Shown: positions 19,138 to 28,960, numbered from the stretch's first letter. The stretch is 64,000 bases of DNA from RI-153 sp963721725 (GCA_963721725.1 CAVRLX010000006.1:62001-126000), one strand, 5' to 3'. Notes: generated by a model not told the origin, from the letters alone. Program-made: numbers and translations.

Positions 19138-20429
19138 TCAATCACACGGCTCATCGGCGCACCGGCCCCGGCAGACACGCACGCCGCCTTTGTAGACGCC
19201 ACGGATGTGCGCAGGCTGGCCCAAAATGCCAATGTCCGTCAGCGGATCGCCGTCCACCACCACGAAATCGGCGAGTTTGCCCGCGTGTAGCGTGCCCAGG
19301 ATGGCGTCTTGGCCGATGGCTTTGGCGGCGCTTCCGGTGGCGGCAACCAAGGCTTGCATGGGGGTCATACCGGTCTCTACAAGCAGGCGCAACTCTTTGG
19401 CATTTTCGCCATGACGGCAGTTGGCATAACCGGCATCTGTGCCCAGCGCAATCTTGACCCAGCCCGCAATGCCTGGGCCATGCCCCGGCGTTTGGCCTGC
19501 CAGTTTTCCTCAAAGAAGCCATACTGAGTTGCGGTCAATCCGGCAACGTCGCGGCCAGCGGCAACGGTGTTGTGGGTGGCGGTTAACGTCGGCACAAGAT
19601 AGACATCATGCGCCGCCAGAAAGTCCGCATCCTCGGCGGAGAGGTCCTGAATGTGTTCGATGGTGCGCACGCCAGCCTGCACAGCCTGGCGCATGGGAAG
19701 CGATCCGCCGTCGCTGTGGGCGGCCACATGCACGCCCGCCCATGCCGCCACTTCCACGGCAGCCTGCATCTCGGCCAGGCTCATCTCTTGATGGGTGACA
19801 GACTCGGTGGTGACTGAGTTGCGCCGCCGTCCGTCGATGGCAATTTTGAGCAGATCCGCGCCCATTTTGATCTGATAACGCGCAGCCTCGCGCACGCCAG
19901 CGGGTGAATCACCAATGCCGCTGCGCCCCGGCATGTCCACGCCGGGGATACGCACAATGCGGTCAAAGTGACCGCCGGTGCTGGTCAGCGGCACGCCACA
20001 GACAAAGAGGCGCGGCCCCACAAAGAGGCCGCTGTTAATGGCGTCGCGCACGGAAACGTCGATATAGTCCCGGCTGCCCAGATCGCGCAGGGTGGTGAAG
20101 CCCATGTGCAGCGCGGCCTGGGCATGGGTCATGGCTTTCAGTGCCGTGCTGCCGATCAACTCTTCATAGTAGAGCGCAGACCAGGCGGCGCGGCCCGGAT
20201 CGCCCGCCGCCATGATGTGCGTATGCGTGTCAATCAGGCCGGGAATCACGGTAAACGCGCGCAAATCTTCGCAGGCAAGGGAGGGATCGATCTCGCTGGC
20301 AGCCGTCACCGCTTCGATGAGCGCGCCGTTGACCGTCAAGATCACGTCCTCTTGCGGCGGTGTGCCATCGCCGACGATCAGCCGTCCCACGCGGTATCGT
20401 TGCACGCTGCCCCTCTCGCCTGTTGTCAT
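19138..20429 (-). CDS. Amidohydrolase, imidazolonepropionase/prolidase-like (one frame correction)
   Basis: About 430 aa after correction. VIPGLIDTHTHIMAAGDPG holds the His-x-His metal site; MGADLLKIAIDG, HVAAHSDGGSL and TIEHIQDLSAEDA follow. The frame breaks at 19458-19460, where a G3 run should be G4: AQALRAG then continues VKIALGTDAGYANCRHG, restoring the catalytic Asp (GTDAG). The end KLADFVVVDGDPL and the closing strand are normal. Start ATG 20429 lies two bases after the TAA of the M24 gene. Third member of the amidohydrolase set in this array. Confidence 0.8.
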
Positions 20430-20431
20430 GG

Positions 20432-21554
20432 TTAGACCACATGCCATTCGTAGTGATAGTCACCCATCGGACGCCCACCCTCTGGCGTCACCAGGAAGTT
20501 GTCCTGCACATAGACGCCCCACTGGTCGTCGTCCACCAGCAGGCCGGGATGCACATTCATCACCATGTTCTCTTTGAATTCGTCGGTGGAATCAATCAGC
20601 CCCATCGGCGGGCGGATGACGTTGATGCCAATGGCATGACCGTCCCAAATGCCGCGGCCCGTCACACGCCAGCCATCTTCGGCAAAGGTCTCCAGAATGG
20701 TGCGTGTCAGATCCGCGCCGGTGTTGCCCGGCTTGAGAATGGCGGTCACCCGCTCCATCGCCTTGAGCGTCGTCTCAAAGTGGCGGCGGGCGCGTGCCGG
20801 TGGCTCTTTGAACGAATAGATCCCGGCCAGTTCGATCCAATGGCCCAGACGGACCGGCAAACTCCAACGAGACCTTGACAATGTCATCCTCGGTAAAGAT
20901 GCGATCCGACGCCGGACGCAGAAAGGGGCGCGTGCCTACCGTCATGTGCGGGATGCCATCGACACAGCCATGCGCGTAGAGATGCTTCACCGCTTCCCCC
21001 ATGACCTCACGTTCGCTGCGGCCCACGGCCAAAGCATCCTTGAATTTGCCCAGCGCCCCGGCAATGGTGTTGTAGGTATAGCGCACATGGTCCAATTCCT
21101 CGGCGCTTTTCACCAACATGACATCATCCACGACCACAGTGGCGTCTTGCAGATCATAATCGGGCAGTCCCGCTTGCAACTGCGTCACATCCCCGTATGT
21201 CATCACCTGATCCATGCCCACCACGCCCAGCCGTCCGCCGCTGGGGACCGCCTCTTTCACAACCGAGACCAATTCGCTGATCATATCCATGACGGAACGC
21301 ACATCCTGCACCCAGCCCACATCCCGCGCCCAGTGGCCTTGCGATCCCGTGCCCATGACCAGCACCGGGTCGCCGTCCAGTGGCAGCACCATAAAACATT
21401 TGCCGCCCCACAGCCGCCAGTCGGTGACATAGCGGATATAGCCACGTTGCAGCGCCTCGGCATTGCCCGCCAGGATCAGCGCGCCATAGTCATCGCGCTT
21501 CATTACATCGCGCAGAGCCGCATACCGTCGCGCCCGCTCTTCATTAGAGACCAT
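20432..21554 (-). CDS. M24 family (creatinase-like) hydrolase lacking metal ligands (one frame correction)
   Basis: About 373 aa after correction, with an N-terminal creatinase-like domain and a C-terminal pita-bread domain. One extra G near 20845 separates VSLEFAGPSG from HWIELAGIYSF. In metal-dependent members the segments carry Asp, Asp, His, Glu and Glu. Here the first region has no Asp (EFAGPSGHWIELAGIY), His is kept in WDGHAIGINV, the fourth ligand position is His (NVHPGL) and the last reads VQDNFLVT. It may work like metal-independent creatinase, hydrolysing a C-N bond. Start ATG 21554 has AAGGAAG upstream. Co-transcribed with the amidohydrolase. Confidence 0.7.
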
Positions 21555-21571
21555 GATCTTCCTTTTCAGTG

Positions 21572-21725
21572 GTGAGTGATTCAGTGGTGAATAGTGGTTG
21601 GTGATTGGTTCAATCGCCCAATCTCCTGCCCTGAGAATCGCTTGTGGACACGGATGGAAGGGAACACAGATCAATCCCTCCAAAAATCCGTGTTTCCTCC
21701 TATCCGTGTCGACAACTTTTCATTC
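21572..21725. repeat. Intergenic repeats, families C and D
   Basis: GTGATTGGTT/CAATCGCCCAATC words are followed by ACACGGATGG ... ATCCGTGTTTCC ... ATCCGTGTCG words. They fill the gap between the aminotransferase and M24 genes. Confidence 0.5.
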
Positions 21726-21761
21726 GCTGTGGCACAGAACGCCCCATGGAAAATGAATCTC

Positions 21762-22959
21762 CTAATTTTTTGCTTCCGCATAGACCGCGGCCAGCCGCTC
21801 CACGGCGGTTTCAATGGCGGCGGGGTCGGCCAGATAGGAGATGCGCAAGAAGCCTTCGCCGCCTGGGCCATACTGCGTGCCGGGGAAAACGAGGACATGG
21901 GCCTGGGCCAACGTTTTTTCGGCAAAGGCCGCCGAGGAAATACCCGTGGCACGAATATCGGCAAAGGCAAAGAAGGCCCCCGCCGGTTGCCCATGCGGAA
22001 TCCCGGCCTGTTTCAGCGCGTTGAGAAGCACCTTGCGCCGCGCCGCGAAGATCCCCACGATCTCGGTGACACACTCCTGGCTGCCGGTGAGCGCGGCCAA
22101 GGCGGCGTGTTGGCTGGCTGTCGGCGCGCAGATGGTCAACGTGTGGTGCGTCTCCTGCATGGGCATCACCAGGGCAGCCGGGCCAGCCAGATAGCCCACG
22201 CGGAAACCGGTCATGCTGTAAGTTTTCGAGAAGCCGTTAATGATAAGGGTGCGTTCGCGCATCCCCTCACAATGGACAATGCTGGGCGCTTCGGCCCCAT
22301 CAAAAATGATCTTCTCGTAGAGTTCATCAGAGACCACAATCAGGTTGTGCTTCACCGCCAGTTCGGCAATCTGCGCCAACGTCTGCGCCGAGATCACCGC
22401 GCCCGGTGGGATTGTTGGGCGAAACCAGCACCAAAATGCGCGAGCGGGGCGTAATCTGCGCTTCAATCGCCTCGGCCTTCACCTCAAAATTCTCCTCGGC
22501 CCGCGTCGTCACACGCGCAACGGTTCCCCCGGCCAGCCCAATCGCCATCTCATAGGCGGTGTAATACGGATCGGGCAAAATCACCTCATCGCCGGGATCG
22601 AGCAGCGTCTGCATCACCACAGACATGGCTTCTTGCGCCCCTGCGGTGACGATCACCTCGCTGTCGGGATCATAGCTCAGGCCGTTTTCAATCTGAAGTT
22701 TGCGCGCAATCGCCTGGCGCAATTCTGGCATCCCAATCGGCGTCGTATAATTGACCCGCCGTGACTGCATCACGCGTACAGCGGCCTCCACAATGTGCGG
22801 GGGCGTCGGCACATCGGGATCCCCGCGGCCCAGCGAAATCAGATCTGGGATCTGGCTTGCCATGCGTACCATGCGTACAAAAGATGATTCTGCGCCGCCT
22901 TGTAACGAATTAATTTTGTTAGATAACCGTGGTTTAGATGCGATCTGCAATTGGGTCAT
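21762..22959 (-). CDS. Class I/II PLP aminotransferase (one frame correction)
   Basis: About 398 aa after correction, COG0436 type. DLISLGRGDPDVPTPPH, VTAGAQEAMS, VLVSPNNPTG, DELYEKIIFDG and the PLP-lysine segment NGFSKTYSMTGFRVGY are all present. The extra G is near 22405 in CACCGGGCGC; PNNPTGAVISAQTL is then restored. Start ATG 22959 has AAAGGTG upstream. It is the first enzyme gene after the GntR regulator, which makes it the likeliest direct target of that regulator. Confidence 0.82.
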
Positions 22960-23049
22960 AATTCACCTTTGGGGTGTTTTGAGTGAAAAACCGAAATTCT
23001 GATAAGAAAATTTGATAAGAAAACGAGGGCAAGTGTTACGTCAATAGGG

Positions 23050-23721
23050 CTACATCAACAACCGTCGCTTGGCGTTCTTGACATGATGCGCGCTGGCCGC
23101 AAGGGCAGCCTCCAGATCGCGTCTGGAAAGAGCGTCAAGCAGAACTTTGTGTTCTTCCAGCGCCTCTTCCAAACGAGCGCGCTTCTTCACCGTCTGAAAG
23201 CCACCGTAGATCAACAATTCAGACACATCCGACATAATCTGCACCAGCCGACGATTCTCGGTCCAGCGCACAATTTGCAGGTGAAAGGCCCGGTCATTCT
23301 GAAAGAATTCCCAATAAGCTTGCTGCTGCAACGCCTCTTCTTGGCGCTGCACAAATCCGCGCAGGACGTCAACATCAAACTCGCTATCTTCCGTCAACAG
23401 CACGCGCAGGCTGTAGGTCTCTGTACACTGCTGAACTTCCAAACATTCCCAGATCTCCTGCACGCCCATCTCCACCACCACCGAACCGCGGTTGGCATAG
23501 CGTTTGATCAGCCCCAACTCGGCCAGGCGCAACAGCCCTTCCCGAATCGGCGTGCGGCTGACTCCCGCTTCCTGGGCCAATTGAGTCTCGCGCAGCACCG
23601 TGCCCGCGGGAATATCGCCGGAGAAAATACGCTGGCGTAGCCAGCCGTAGGCTTGTTCGCTGAGGGAGCCATCGCTCTTTTCCTGGGTTTGGATGGGTTC
23701 TTCATTGGTTTGCATGGTCAT
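23050..23721 (-). CDS. GntR family transcriptional regulator with FCD domain
   Basis: A 223-aa regulator. The winged helix (AYGWLRQRIFSGDIPAG ... SRTPIREGLLRLAELG, about residues 24-85) is typical of GntR, and the C-terminal all-helical FCD domain holds histidines (FHLQIVRWT, ASAHHVKN) that bind a metal or carboxylate effector in this family. Known FCD regulators respond to organic or amino acids. Three tandem GYATAC-containing units lie 41-73 bases upstream of its start and are candidate autoregulatory sites. It heads the minus-strand catabolic array. Confidence 0.85.
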   Translation of the reverse strand: MTMQTNEEPIQTQEKSDGSLSEQAYGWLRQRIFSGDIPAGTVLRETQLAQEAGVSRTPIREGLLRLAELGLIKRYANRGSVVVEMGVQEIWECLEVQQCTETYSLRVLLTEDSEFDVDVLRGFVQRQEEALQQQAYWEFFQNDRAFHLQIVRWTENRRLVQIMSDVSELLIYGGFQTVKKRARLEEALEEHKVLLDALSRRDLEAALAASAHHVKNAKRRLLM

Positions 23722-23761
23722 AAAACCTTACCATTCGAGGGTTAAATGAGGGTGAACACAA

Positions 23762-23794
23762 TGTGCATACAAATTGTATACAGCTTGCATACCA
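23762..23794. promoter_or_regulatory. Three tandem 11-bp GntR operator-like units
   Basis: TGTGCATACAA (23762-23772), ATTGTATACAG (23773-23783) and CTTGCATACCA (23784-23794) abut without gaps, each with GYATAC at the same offset. The middle unit resembles TTGTATACAA-type operators described for GntR-family repressors. The 11-bp period puts all units on one helix face. Confidence 0.5.
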
Positions 23795-23825
23795 AACTTT
23801 ACCCCAAGAAAAGAAATTGGGCAAG

Positions 23826-23925
23826 AGGGGGGATTGGAGATTGGATAGTAGATATTGGCGACTCATGTCAAGTATCCAATACCTACTATTCCGATCTCTA
23901 TGCTCTAATCCCCAACCGGGACCGC
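23826..23925. repeat. Intergenic hairpin, GATTGG-word family (C)
   Basis: GATTGGAGATTGGATAGTAG-type arm and TATCCAATACCTACTATTCC-type arm around GACTCATGTC. It overlaps the end of ureG. Confidence 0.6.
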
Positions 23926-24519
23926 CATTTTTTGCTCCACCCATGCCATAATCGTCTCTACGCCTTCGCCTGCCAGCAGATTGGCGAAGACGAAAGGCCG
24001 TTCGCCACGCGCGCGGCGGGCATCACCATCCATGATAGCGATATCTGCGCCCACGTGGGTGGCAAGATCGGCCTTGGTGATGACCAGCAGGTGCGAGCGC
24101 ATGATGCCGGGGCCGCCCTTGCGCGGCAGCTTTTCGCCGGAGGTGACGTCAATCACATAGATCTCCACGTCCACCAGTTCGGGGCTGAAGGAGGCGGCCA
24201 GGTTATCGCCACCGCTCTCTACAAAGACGAGTTGCAATTCTGGGAAGCGTCGCTCCAATTCGTCGATGGCTTCCAGGTTCATGGAAACATCTTCGCGGAT
24301 GGCAGCATGCGGACAGCCGCCCGTTTCTACGCCGATGATGCGCGCCGGCTCCAGCGCGCCGGAGCGGGTGAGAATTTCGGCGTCTTCACGCGTGAAGATG
24401 TCGTTGGTGACCACGCCGATCTCGTAGCGGGTGGACATGGCGCGGCATAGTTTTTCAATCAGCGTGGTTTTGCCCGATCCAACGGGGCCGCCAACGCCAA
24501 TGCGGAAAGGTGTGGTCAT
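23905..24519 (-). CDS. ureG: Urease accessory GTPase UreG
   Basis: A 204-aa SIMIBI-class GTPase that powers nickel insertion into urease. The P-loop GPVGSGKTTLIEKLC is at residues 9-23; VVTNDIFTREDAEIL, GVETGGCPHAAIREDVS (with the conserved Cys-Pro-His metal site), VFVESGGDNLAAS and VITKADLA (guanine specificity) complete the family set. Start ATG 24519 is where homology starts; upstream in-frame codons come from a B-family repeat. Last gene of the urease operon. Confidence 0.95.
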   Translation of the reverse strand: MTTPFRIGVGGPVGSGKTTLIEKLCRAMSTRYEIGVVTNDIFTREDAEILTRSGALEPARIIGVETGGCPHAAIREDVSMNLEAIDELERRFPELQLVFVESGGDNLAASFSPELVDVEIYVIDVTSGEKLPRKGGPGIMRSHLLVITKADLATHVGADIAIMDGDARRARGERPFVFANLLAGEGVETIMAWVEQKMAVPVGD

Positions 24520-24533
24520 GGTGGGTTCCTTTG

Positions 24534-24612
24534 GGAAGTGACGGGAGACGATAGACCATGGACGATAGACGAAACTTATCCGTCGTCCATCGTCTTGTGT
24601 CCGTCGTCTATC
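24534..24612. repeat. Intergenic hairpin, GACGAT-word family (B)
   Basis: GGGAGACGATAGACCATGG and GGACGATAGACG words pair with CGTCGTCCATCGTC and CCGTCGTCTATC words between ureF and ureG. Confidence 0.7.
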
Positions 24613-24613
24613 C

Positions 24614-25303
24614 TCATGAAATAAACAGCCGCCCATTCAAATAGTGATGCTGCATGGCGCGGATCTCCAGGGCGGGGACGAAGGTGGCGAAATCATCCAA
24701 CGATGTCGCCAGGGCCGTGTCAACCGCCTCTTGCATGACTGGCCCCAGCGCAGCGATGCTCTGCTGGGCGTGGGTCTGCCCCAGGGGGATCAGACGCACG
24801 GCGGCGGAGGTCTGGCTTGCCACAAAGGTGTAGGCATAGGCCAGCAGCAGCGCCGAGAGATCCAGCGTTAGCGCGCCACCCAGCAATCCCCAGACCACGG
24901 CATGATGACCGGCACACCGGCCAGCGCTGATGGCCGCTTGATAGCTTTCTAACAGGTTGTCGCTCGCCAGGATCATGCCGCTTTTCAGCGTGCGCCGCCC
25001 GATCTCCTCGCTGGCTTTGCGTAGCTCGGCGGCTGGTTTGGCTGCGGTCAGCAGTTGATCCAACGCGAGCACGGTCTCACCGTCGCCGCGATTGTAGGCC
25101 AGGAACGCCTCTTTGCAGATCACCATGTCGGCTGTGGCAAGGTTGTGGCGCAACTGTACGGTCAGCCAATCACACAGCGATGCCCGATCCGTCACCAGCC
25201 CAGACTGGACATAGGTCTCCAGGCCCTGGGAATGGGCAAACGCGCCCGTCGGGAACATGGAATCGCTGAGTTGGAGCAGGCTGAGAAGATGTGCAGGAAA
25301 CAT
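24614..25303 (-). CDS. ureF: Urease accessory protein UreF
   Basis: A 229-aa all-helical UreF, which with UreD and UreG forms the complex that activates apo-urease. LLQLSDSMFPTGAFAHSQGLE is the conserved N-terminal segment and HAVVWGLLGGALTL the conserved middle. The C-terminus LEIRAMQHHYLNGRLFIS is typical. The frame is intact. It is separated from ureC by a C-family hairpin and from ureG by a B-family hairpin. Confidence 0.93.
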   Translation of the reverse strand: MFPAHLLSLLQLSDSMFPTGAFAHSQGLETYVQSGLVTDRASLCDWLTVQLRHNLATADMVICKEAFLAYNRGDGETVLALDQLLTAAKPAAELRKASEEIGRRTLKSGMILASDNLLESYQAAISAGRCAGHHAVVWGLLGGALTLDLSALLLAYAYTFVASQTSAAVRLIPLGQTHAQQSIAALGPVMQEAVDTALATSLDDFATFVPALEIRAMQHHYLNGRLFIS

Positions 25304-25317
25304 CGGGATTCTCCCGA

Positions 25318-25382
25318 TCTCTTAATTTCCTAATCTCGCAATCTCAGGAGATTAAGAGATTGGGAGATTGAGAGATTAGGAA
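25318..25382. repeat. Intergenic hairpin, GATTGG-word family (C)
   Basis: AATTTCCTAATCTCGCAATC pairs with GAGATTGAGAGATTAGGAAA around AGGAGATTAAGAGATTGG, a very clear hairpin between ureC and ureF. Confidence 0.75.
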
Positions 25383-25386
25383 ATTT

Positions 25387-27105
25387 TTAGAACAAGAAAT
25401 ACTTCTGCGCCATGGGCAGGATCGACGCCGGTTCACAGGTAAGCAGTTCGCCGTCGACGCGCACTTCATAGGTTTCGGGATCGACGGTGATGTTGGGCAG
25501 AAAGCTGTTGTGGATCATCTGTGCTTTGGTCAGGTTGCGACAGTTGCGCACGGGGGCCACCCGCTTTTGCAACTTGAGTGCTTCGTGCACGCCAGCATCG
25601 TAGCCAGCCTGCGAGAGAAATGTGAGCGATGTGCTGTAGCGGGCGCGGCCATAGCTGCCAAACATAGGACGCCCCATCACAGGCTGCGGCGTCGGGATCG
25701 AGGCGTTGGCATCGCCCATAGCGCGTAGGCAATGAGGCCGCTTTTGATCACCAGTTGCGGCTTGATGCCGAAAAAGGCCGGCTTCCACACCACCAGATCG
25801 GCCACCTTGCCCGCTTCAATTGACCCCACATAGTCGCTGATGCCGTGGGTGATGGCCGGGTTGATGGTGTACTTGGCGATATAGCGTTTGACACGGAAAT
25901 TGTCGTTTGCGCCGCTCTCTTCAGGCAGCCGCCCGCGTTGCACCTTCATTTTGTGCGCGGTCTGCCACGTGCGGATCATCACCTCGCCCACACGCCCCAT
26001 GGCCTGTGAATCCGAGGCCATGATGCTAAACGCGCCCAAATCATGCAGAATATCCTCGGCGGCGATGGTCTCTGGGCGGATGCGCGACTCGGCAAAGGCG
26101 AGATCTTCGGGAATGTGCGGGTCGAGGTGATGGCAGACCATGAGCATGTCCAGATGCTCGTCAATCGTGTTGATGGTGAAGGGCCGCGTCGGGTTGGTGG
26201 ACGAAGGCAGCACGTTGGCAAGCCCAGCCACTTTGATAATATCGGGGGCATGACCGCCGCCGGCGCCCTCGGTGTGATAGGTGTGGATGGTGCGGCCTTT
26301 GAAGGCGGCGATGCTGTTTTCCACAAAGCCGGCTTCGTTGAGCGTGTCGGTGTGGATGGCGACCTGCACGTCATAGGCTTCGGCCACACTTAGGGCGCAG
26401 TCGATAGCGGCGGGGGTCGTTCCCCAATCTTCGTGCAGTTTCAGCCCAATCACGCCCGCTTCGACCTGTTCATTCAGCGAGGCGGGCAGCGACGAATTGC
26501 CCTTGCCCAAAAAGCCCAAGATTCATGGGGAAGGCTTCGGCCGCCTCCAACATGCGGTGAATGTTCCAGGCGCCGGGGGTGCAGGTGGTGGCGTTGGTTC
26601 CCGTGGCCGGGCCAGTGCCGCCGCCGATCATGGTGGTCACCCCGGACGAAAGCGCCTCTTCGATCTGCTGTGGACAGATGAAGTGAATGTGCGAATCGAT
26701 GCCGCCAGCGGTAATGATCATGCCTTCGCCGGCGATGACTTCGGTGGCCGCGCCCACGATCATGCCCGGGGTGACGCCCTCCATGATGTTGGGATTGCCC
26801 GCTTTGCCGATGCCCACAATGTTGCCGTCGCGGATGCCAATGTCGGCTTTGACAATGCCCCAGTGGTCGATGATCAGGGCGTTGGTGATGACGAGATCCA
26901 GCGCGCCCTCGGCACGGGTGACGCCGGGCGTCTGGCCCATGCCATCGCGCAGGGTTTTGCCGCCGCCAAACTTGGATTCGTCGCCGTAATGGGTGAAGTC
27001 TTTCTCCACCTCAATAATCAGTTCCGTGTCAGCCAGCCGCACACGGTCGCCCACAGTGGGGCCATAGAGATCAGCATAGGTGCGGCGGGGAATGCGAAGG
27101 GTCAT
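25387..27105 (-). CDS. ureC: Urease alpha subunit UreC (two frame corrections)
   Basis: Restored length 572 aa, the usual size, after removing one extra G near 26517 (MNLG to FLGKGNSS) and adding one base near 25722 (IAYA to AMGDANASIPTPQPV). The active site is complete: GGIDSHIHFICP (nickel His pair), GLKLHEDWG (carbamylated Lys), HTDTLNEAGF and TYHTEGAGGGHAPD (His ligands), MVCHHLDPHIP (flap Cys/His) and ASDSQAMGRVGE (Asp). It catalyses urea hydrolysis to ammonia and carbamate in the cytoplasm. Correcting both breaks recovers every conserved block, so the enzyme is probably functional. Confidence 0.93.
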
Positions 27106-27118
27106 GGTGGTGTCCTTT

Positions 27119-27215
27119 GAGAAGTGACGATGGACGGAAGACGATGGACGAAGGGATAGAGGAAAATGTAACTTTACGTTTGTCCATCGTCTTTGGTCTT
27201 TCGTCCATCCGCCAA
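27119..27215. repeat. Intergenic hairpin, GACGAT-word family (B)
   Basis: GTGACGATGGACGGAAGACG pairs with TCCATCGTCTTTGGTCTTTC-type words. The right arm encodes the last codons of ureB. Confidence 0.7.
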
Positions 27216-27521
27216 CGGTCCATCGACGCGGTTGTTCAGCCCATGCACAATGCGTGCGCCGCGCAGTTCGACAAGTTCAACCTCTTTTTCGTCACCGGGT
27301 TCAAAGCGCACGGTCGTGCCCGAGGGAATGTTGAGGCGCATGCCATAGGCGGCGGCGCGGTCGAACGCCAGCGCGCTGTTGACCTCGTAAAAGTGGAAAT
27401 GCGATCCGACCTGCACCGGGCGGTCGCCGGTGTTGGCAACGCTCAGTTTGATGGTTTTACGGTCAGCATTGGCAAGGATGTCGCCGTCGGCCAGAAAATA
27501 TTCACCGGGAATCATGGGCAT
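27174..27521 (-). CDS. ureB: Urease beta subunit UreB
   Basis: A 115-aa UreB, the beta-sandwich subunit of the (UreABC)3 enzyme. MIPGEYFLADGDI, VANTGDRPVQVGSHFHFYEV and YGMRLNIPSGTTVRFEPG are diagnostic. After ARIVHGLNNRVDG the usual core ends; the last dozen residues (PLADGRKTKDDGQT) come from a B-family repeat arm, so this hydrophilic tail is probably recent or non-essential. Confidence 0.93.
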   Translation of the reverse strand: MPMIPGEYFLADGDILANADRKTIKLSVANTGDRPVQVGSHFHFYEVNSALAFDRAAAYGMRLNIPSGTTVRFEPGDEKEVELVELRGARIVHGLNNRVDGPLADGRKTKDDGQT

Positions 27522-27570
27522 GCTCCGTGATGCGTGATAAAATCGGCGGTCTGCGGTCGGTCGTCCGCCG

Positions 27571-27873
27571 TCACCGAATGGGCTGATGGATCGTCACCAG
27601 TTTCGTGCCGTCGGGAAAGGTTCCTTCCACCTGAATTTCGTGGATCATCTCGGGCACGCCTTCCATGACATCGTCACGACTCAGGATGGTCGCGCCCCAG
27701 CCCATGAGTTCGGCCACGCTGCGCCCGTCGCGGATACCTTCCAGCACTTCCGAGGTGATCAGCGCGATGGCTTCGGGATAGTTAAGTTTCAGGCCGCGGC
27801 TGCGCCGATCCTTCGCCAGCAGCCCGGCCATGTAGATCATGAGTTTGTCTTTTTCGCGCGGCGTCAAATCCAT
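27571..27873 (-). CDS. ureA: Urease gamma subunit UreA
   Basis: A 100-aa UreA. LTPREKDKLMIYMAGLLA, LNYPEAIALI, DGRSVAELMGWG and VEGTFPDGTKLVTIHQPI are all conserved. I chose the ATG at 27873 because AGGTGA lies eight bases upstream and UreA proteins start MDLTPREKDK; a GTG at 27885 would add four residues. It lies between ureD and ureB. Confidence 0.95.
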   Translation of the reverse strand: MDLTPREKDKLMIYMAGLLAKDRRSRGLKLNYPEAIALITSEVLEGIRDGRSVAELMGWGATILSRDDVMEGVPEMIHEIQVEGTFPDGTKLVTIHQPIR

Positions 27874-27903
27874 AACAAAGGTCACCTATTTTCGAGTGAG
27901 AAA

Positions 27904-28052
27904 TCAGAATTTTAACGCAAAGTCGCAAAGGTGCAGAGACGCAAAGGGCAGAATAGAACACGGATTTTTAGGATTAGGCGGATTATACAGATTTCTGCGT
28001 TTTGCTCTTTTTCTTTGCGCCTCTGCCTCTTTGCGTCTCCGCGTTAAATTCT
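27904..28052. repeat. Long intergenic hairpin, GCAAAGG-word family (E) with nested D words
   Basis: The outer arm TTTTAACGCAAAGTCGCAAA and following words pair with TTTGCGTCTCCGCGTTAAA at the far end. The loop contains an ACACGGATTTTTAGG/GGCGGATTATACAG stretch of family D. It separates ureD from ureA. Confidence 0.75.
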
Positions 28053-28943
28053 CTACTTGCGGATTGCGGTTTCGGGCAGGTGTAAAAATTGCGTACGTAC
28101 TTGCTGGCGCAGGGTTTCAACGTGTTGGCTGAGGGGGGCAAGCGTCTTGCCAGTGATACGCCCCACGAGGCCATTGCGGGCCAGCGTTGAGAGCGATCCC
28201 AAGCTGCCGTTTTCGGTGAGTGCGGCGTGATGGCTGGCACAAAACGCGGGGGCATCGATCCCCCACTTGTCGAGATCGCCCAGCAAATACCAGCTTCCCC
28301 AACAGGGCCGACCTTCGAGAAGGCCAAGGCGCAGCAGATCGTTCTCTCGCGGGCGGGCGTGCATGGCGTCGTAAAGCAGCAGCCCCCCCTCATCACGCAC
28401 CACCACTTTGGAACGAAACGAGCGAAACTGGAGCACCTCGCCCCGGGCCAGCCGCCCCGGCATGATCAGATCGTGTATGAGCAGCAACGCGCCGGGCCGC
28501 AATGTGATCTCAAGCGTCTGCGTGAAATCGGCATCGGCAAAGAGAATCAGCGGATCAGGCACGTATTCGAGGATGGCATTCTCGCCCACCTCGATTTTCA
28601 CGGTTTGGCTGGCTGCGCCGTCGGGCATGCGGTAGACCTTGGTGGCCGCTTGGGTGGTGATCAAGGCGTGGGCTTCGGCCCCCACTCGGATGTCAATCTG
28701 ATACTGATCGCCCTGTACCACGCCGCCGGTGGGGCTGAGCAGGTAGACACAGAGCGTGCCGCTGGCATCTTCAATCGCCCGCATGATCTGCAACGGCGGT
28801 CGCCAATATTGGTGCGCCAGCACCGTGCGCCCGGCGCGGCGCTCAAATCCCAGTGCCAGCGCGCCATGACGACCGATGCCCGCAGGCGTTGGTCGGTCTG
28901 GCGATAAGGTTGTGGCGGCGAAGTCCTCGATCAATGTCAGCAT
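28053..28943 (-). CDS. ureD: Urease accessory protein UreD/UreH
   Basis: A 296-aa UreD, the scaffold that binds apo-urease and recruits UreF-UreG. LSPTGGVVQGDQYQID, TTQAATKVYRMPDG, LEYVPDPLILFADADF and LIHDLIMPGRLARGE are family-specific. The frame is intact. A TGCCATAAT extended -10 lies eight bases before the ATG with no Shine-Dalgarno between, so the transcript may be leaderless. It is the first gene of the urease operon; ureE is missing from it. Confidence 0.93.
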   Translation of the reverse strand: MLTLIEDFAATTLSPDRPTPAGIGRHGALALGFERRAGRTVLAHQYWRPPLQIMRAIEDASGTLCVYLLSPTGGVVQGDQYQIDIRVGAEAHALITTQAATKVYRMPDGAASQTVKIEVGENAILEYVPDPLILFADADFTQTLEITLRPGALLLIHDLIMPGRLARGEVLQFRSFRSKVVVRDEGGLLLYDAMHARPRENDLLRLGLLEGRPCWGSWYLLGDLDKWGIDAPAFCASHHAALTENGSLGSLSTLARNGLVGRITGKTLAPLSQHVETLRQQVRTQFLHLPETAIRK

Positions 28944-28951
28944 GTTGGCCC

Positions 28952-28960
28952 ATTATGGCA
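28952..28960 (-). promoter_or_regulatory. Extended -10 (TGCCATAAT) just before ureD
   Basis: On the minus strand TGC-CATAAT is followed by GGGCCAAC and the ureD ATG at 28943. A start site six to seven bases after the -10 would give a leader of about two bases. Confidence 0.45.
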
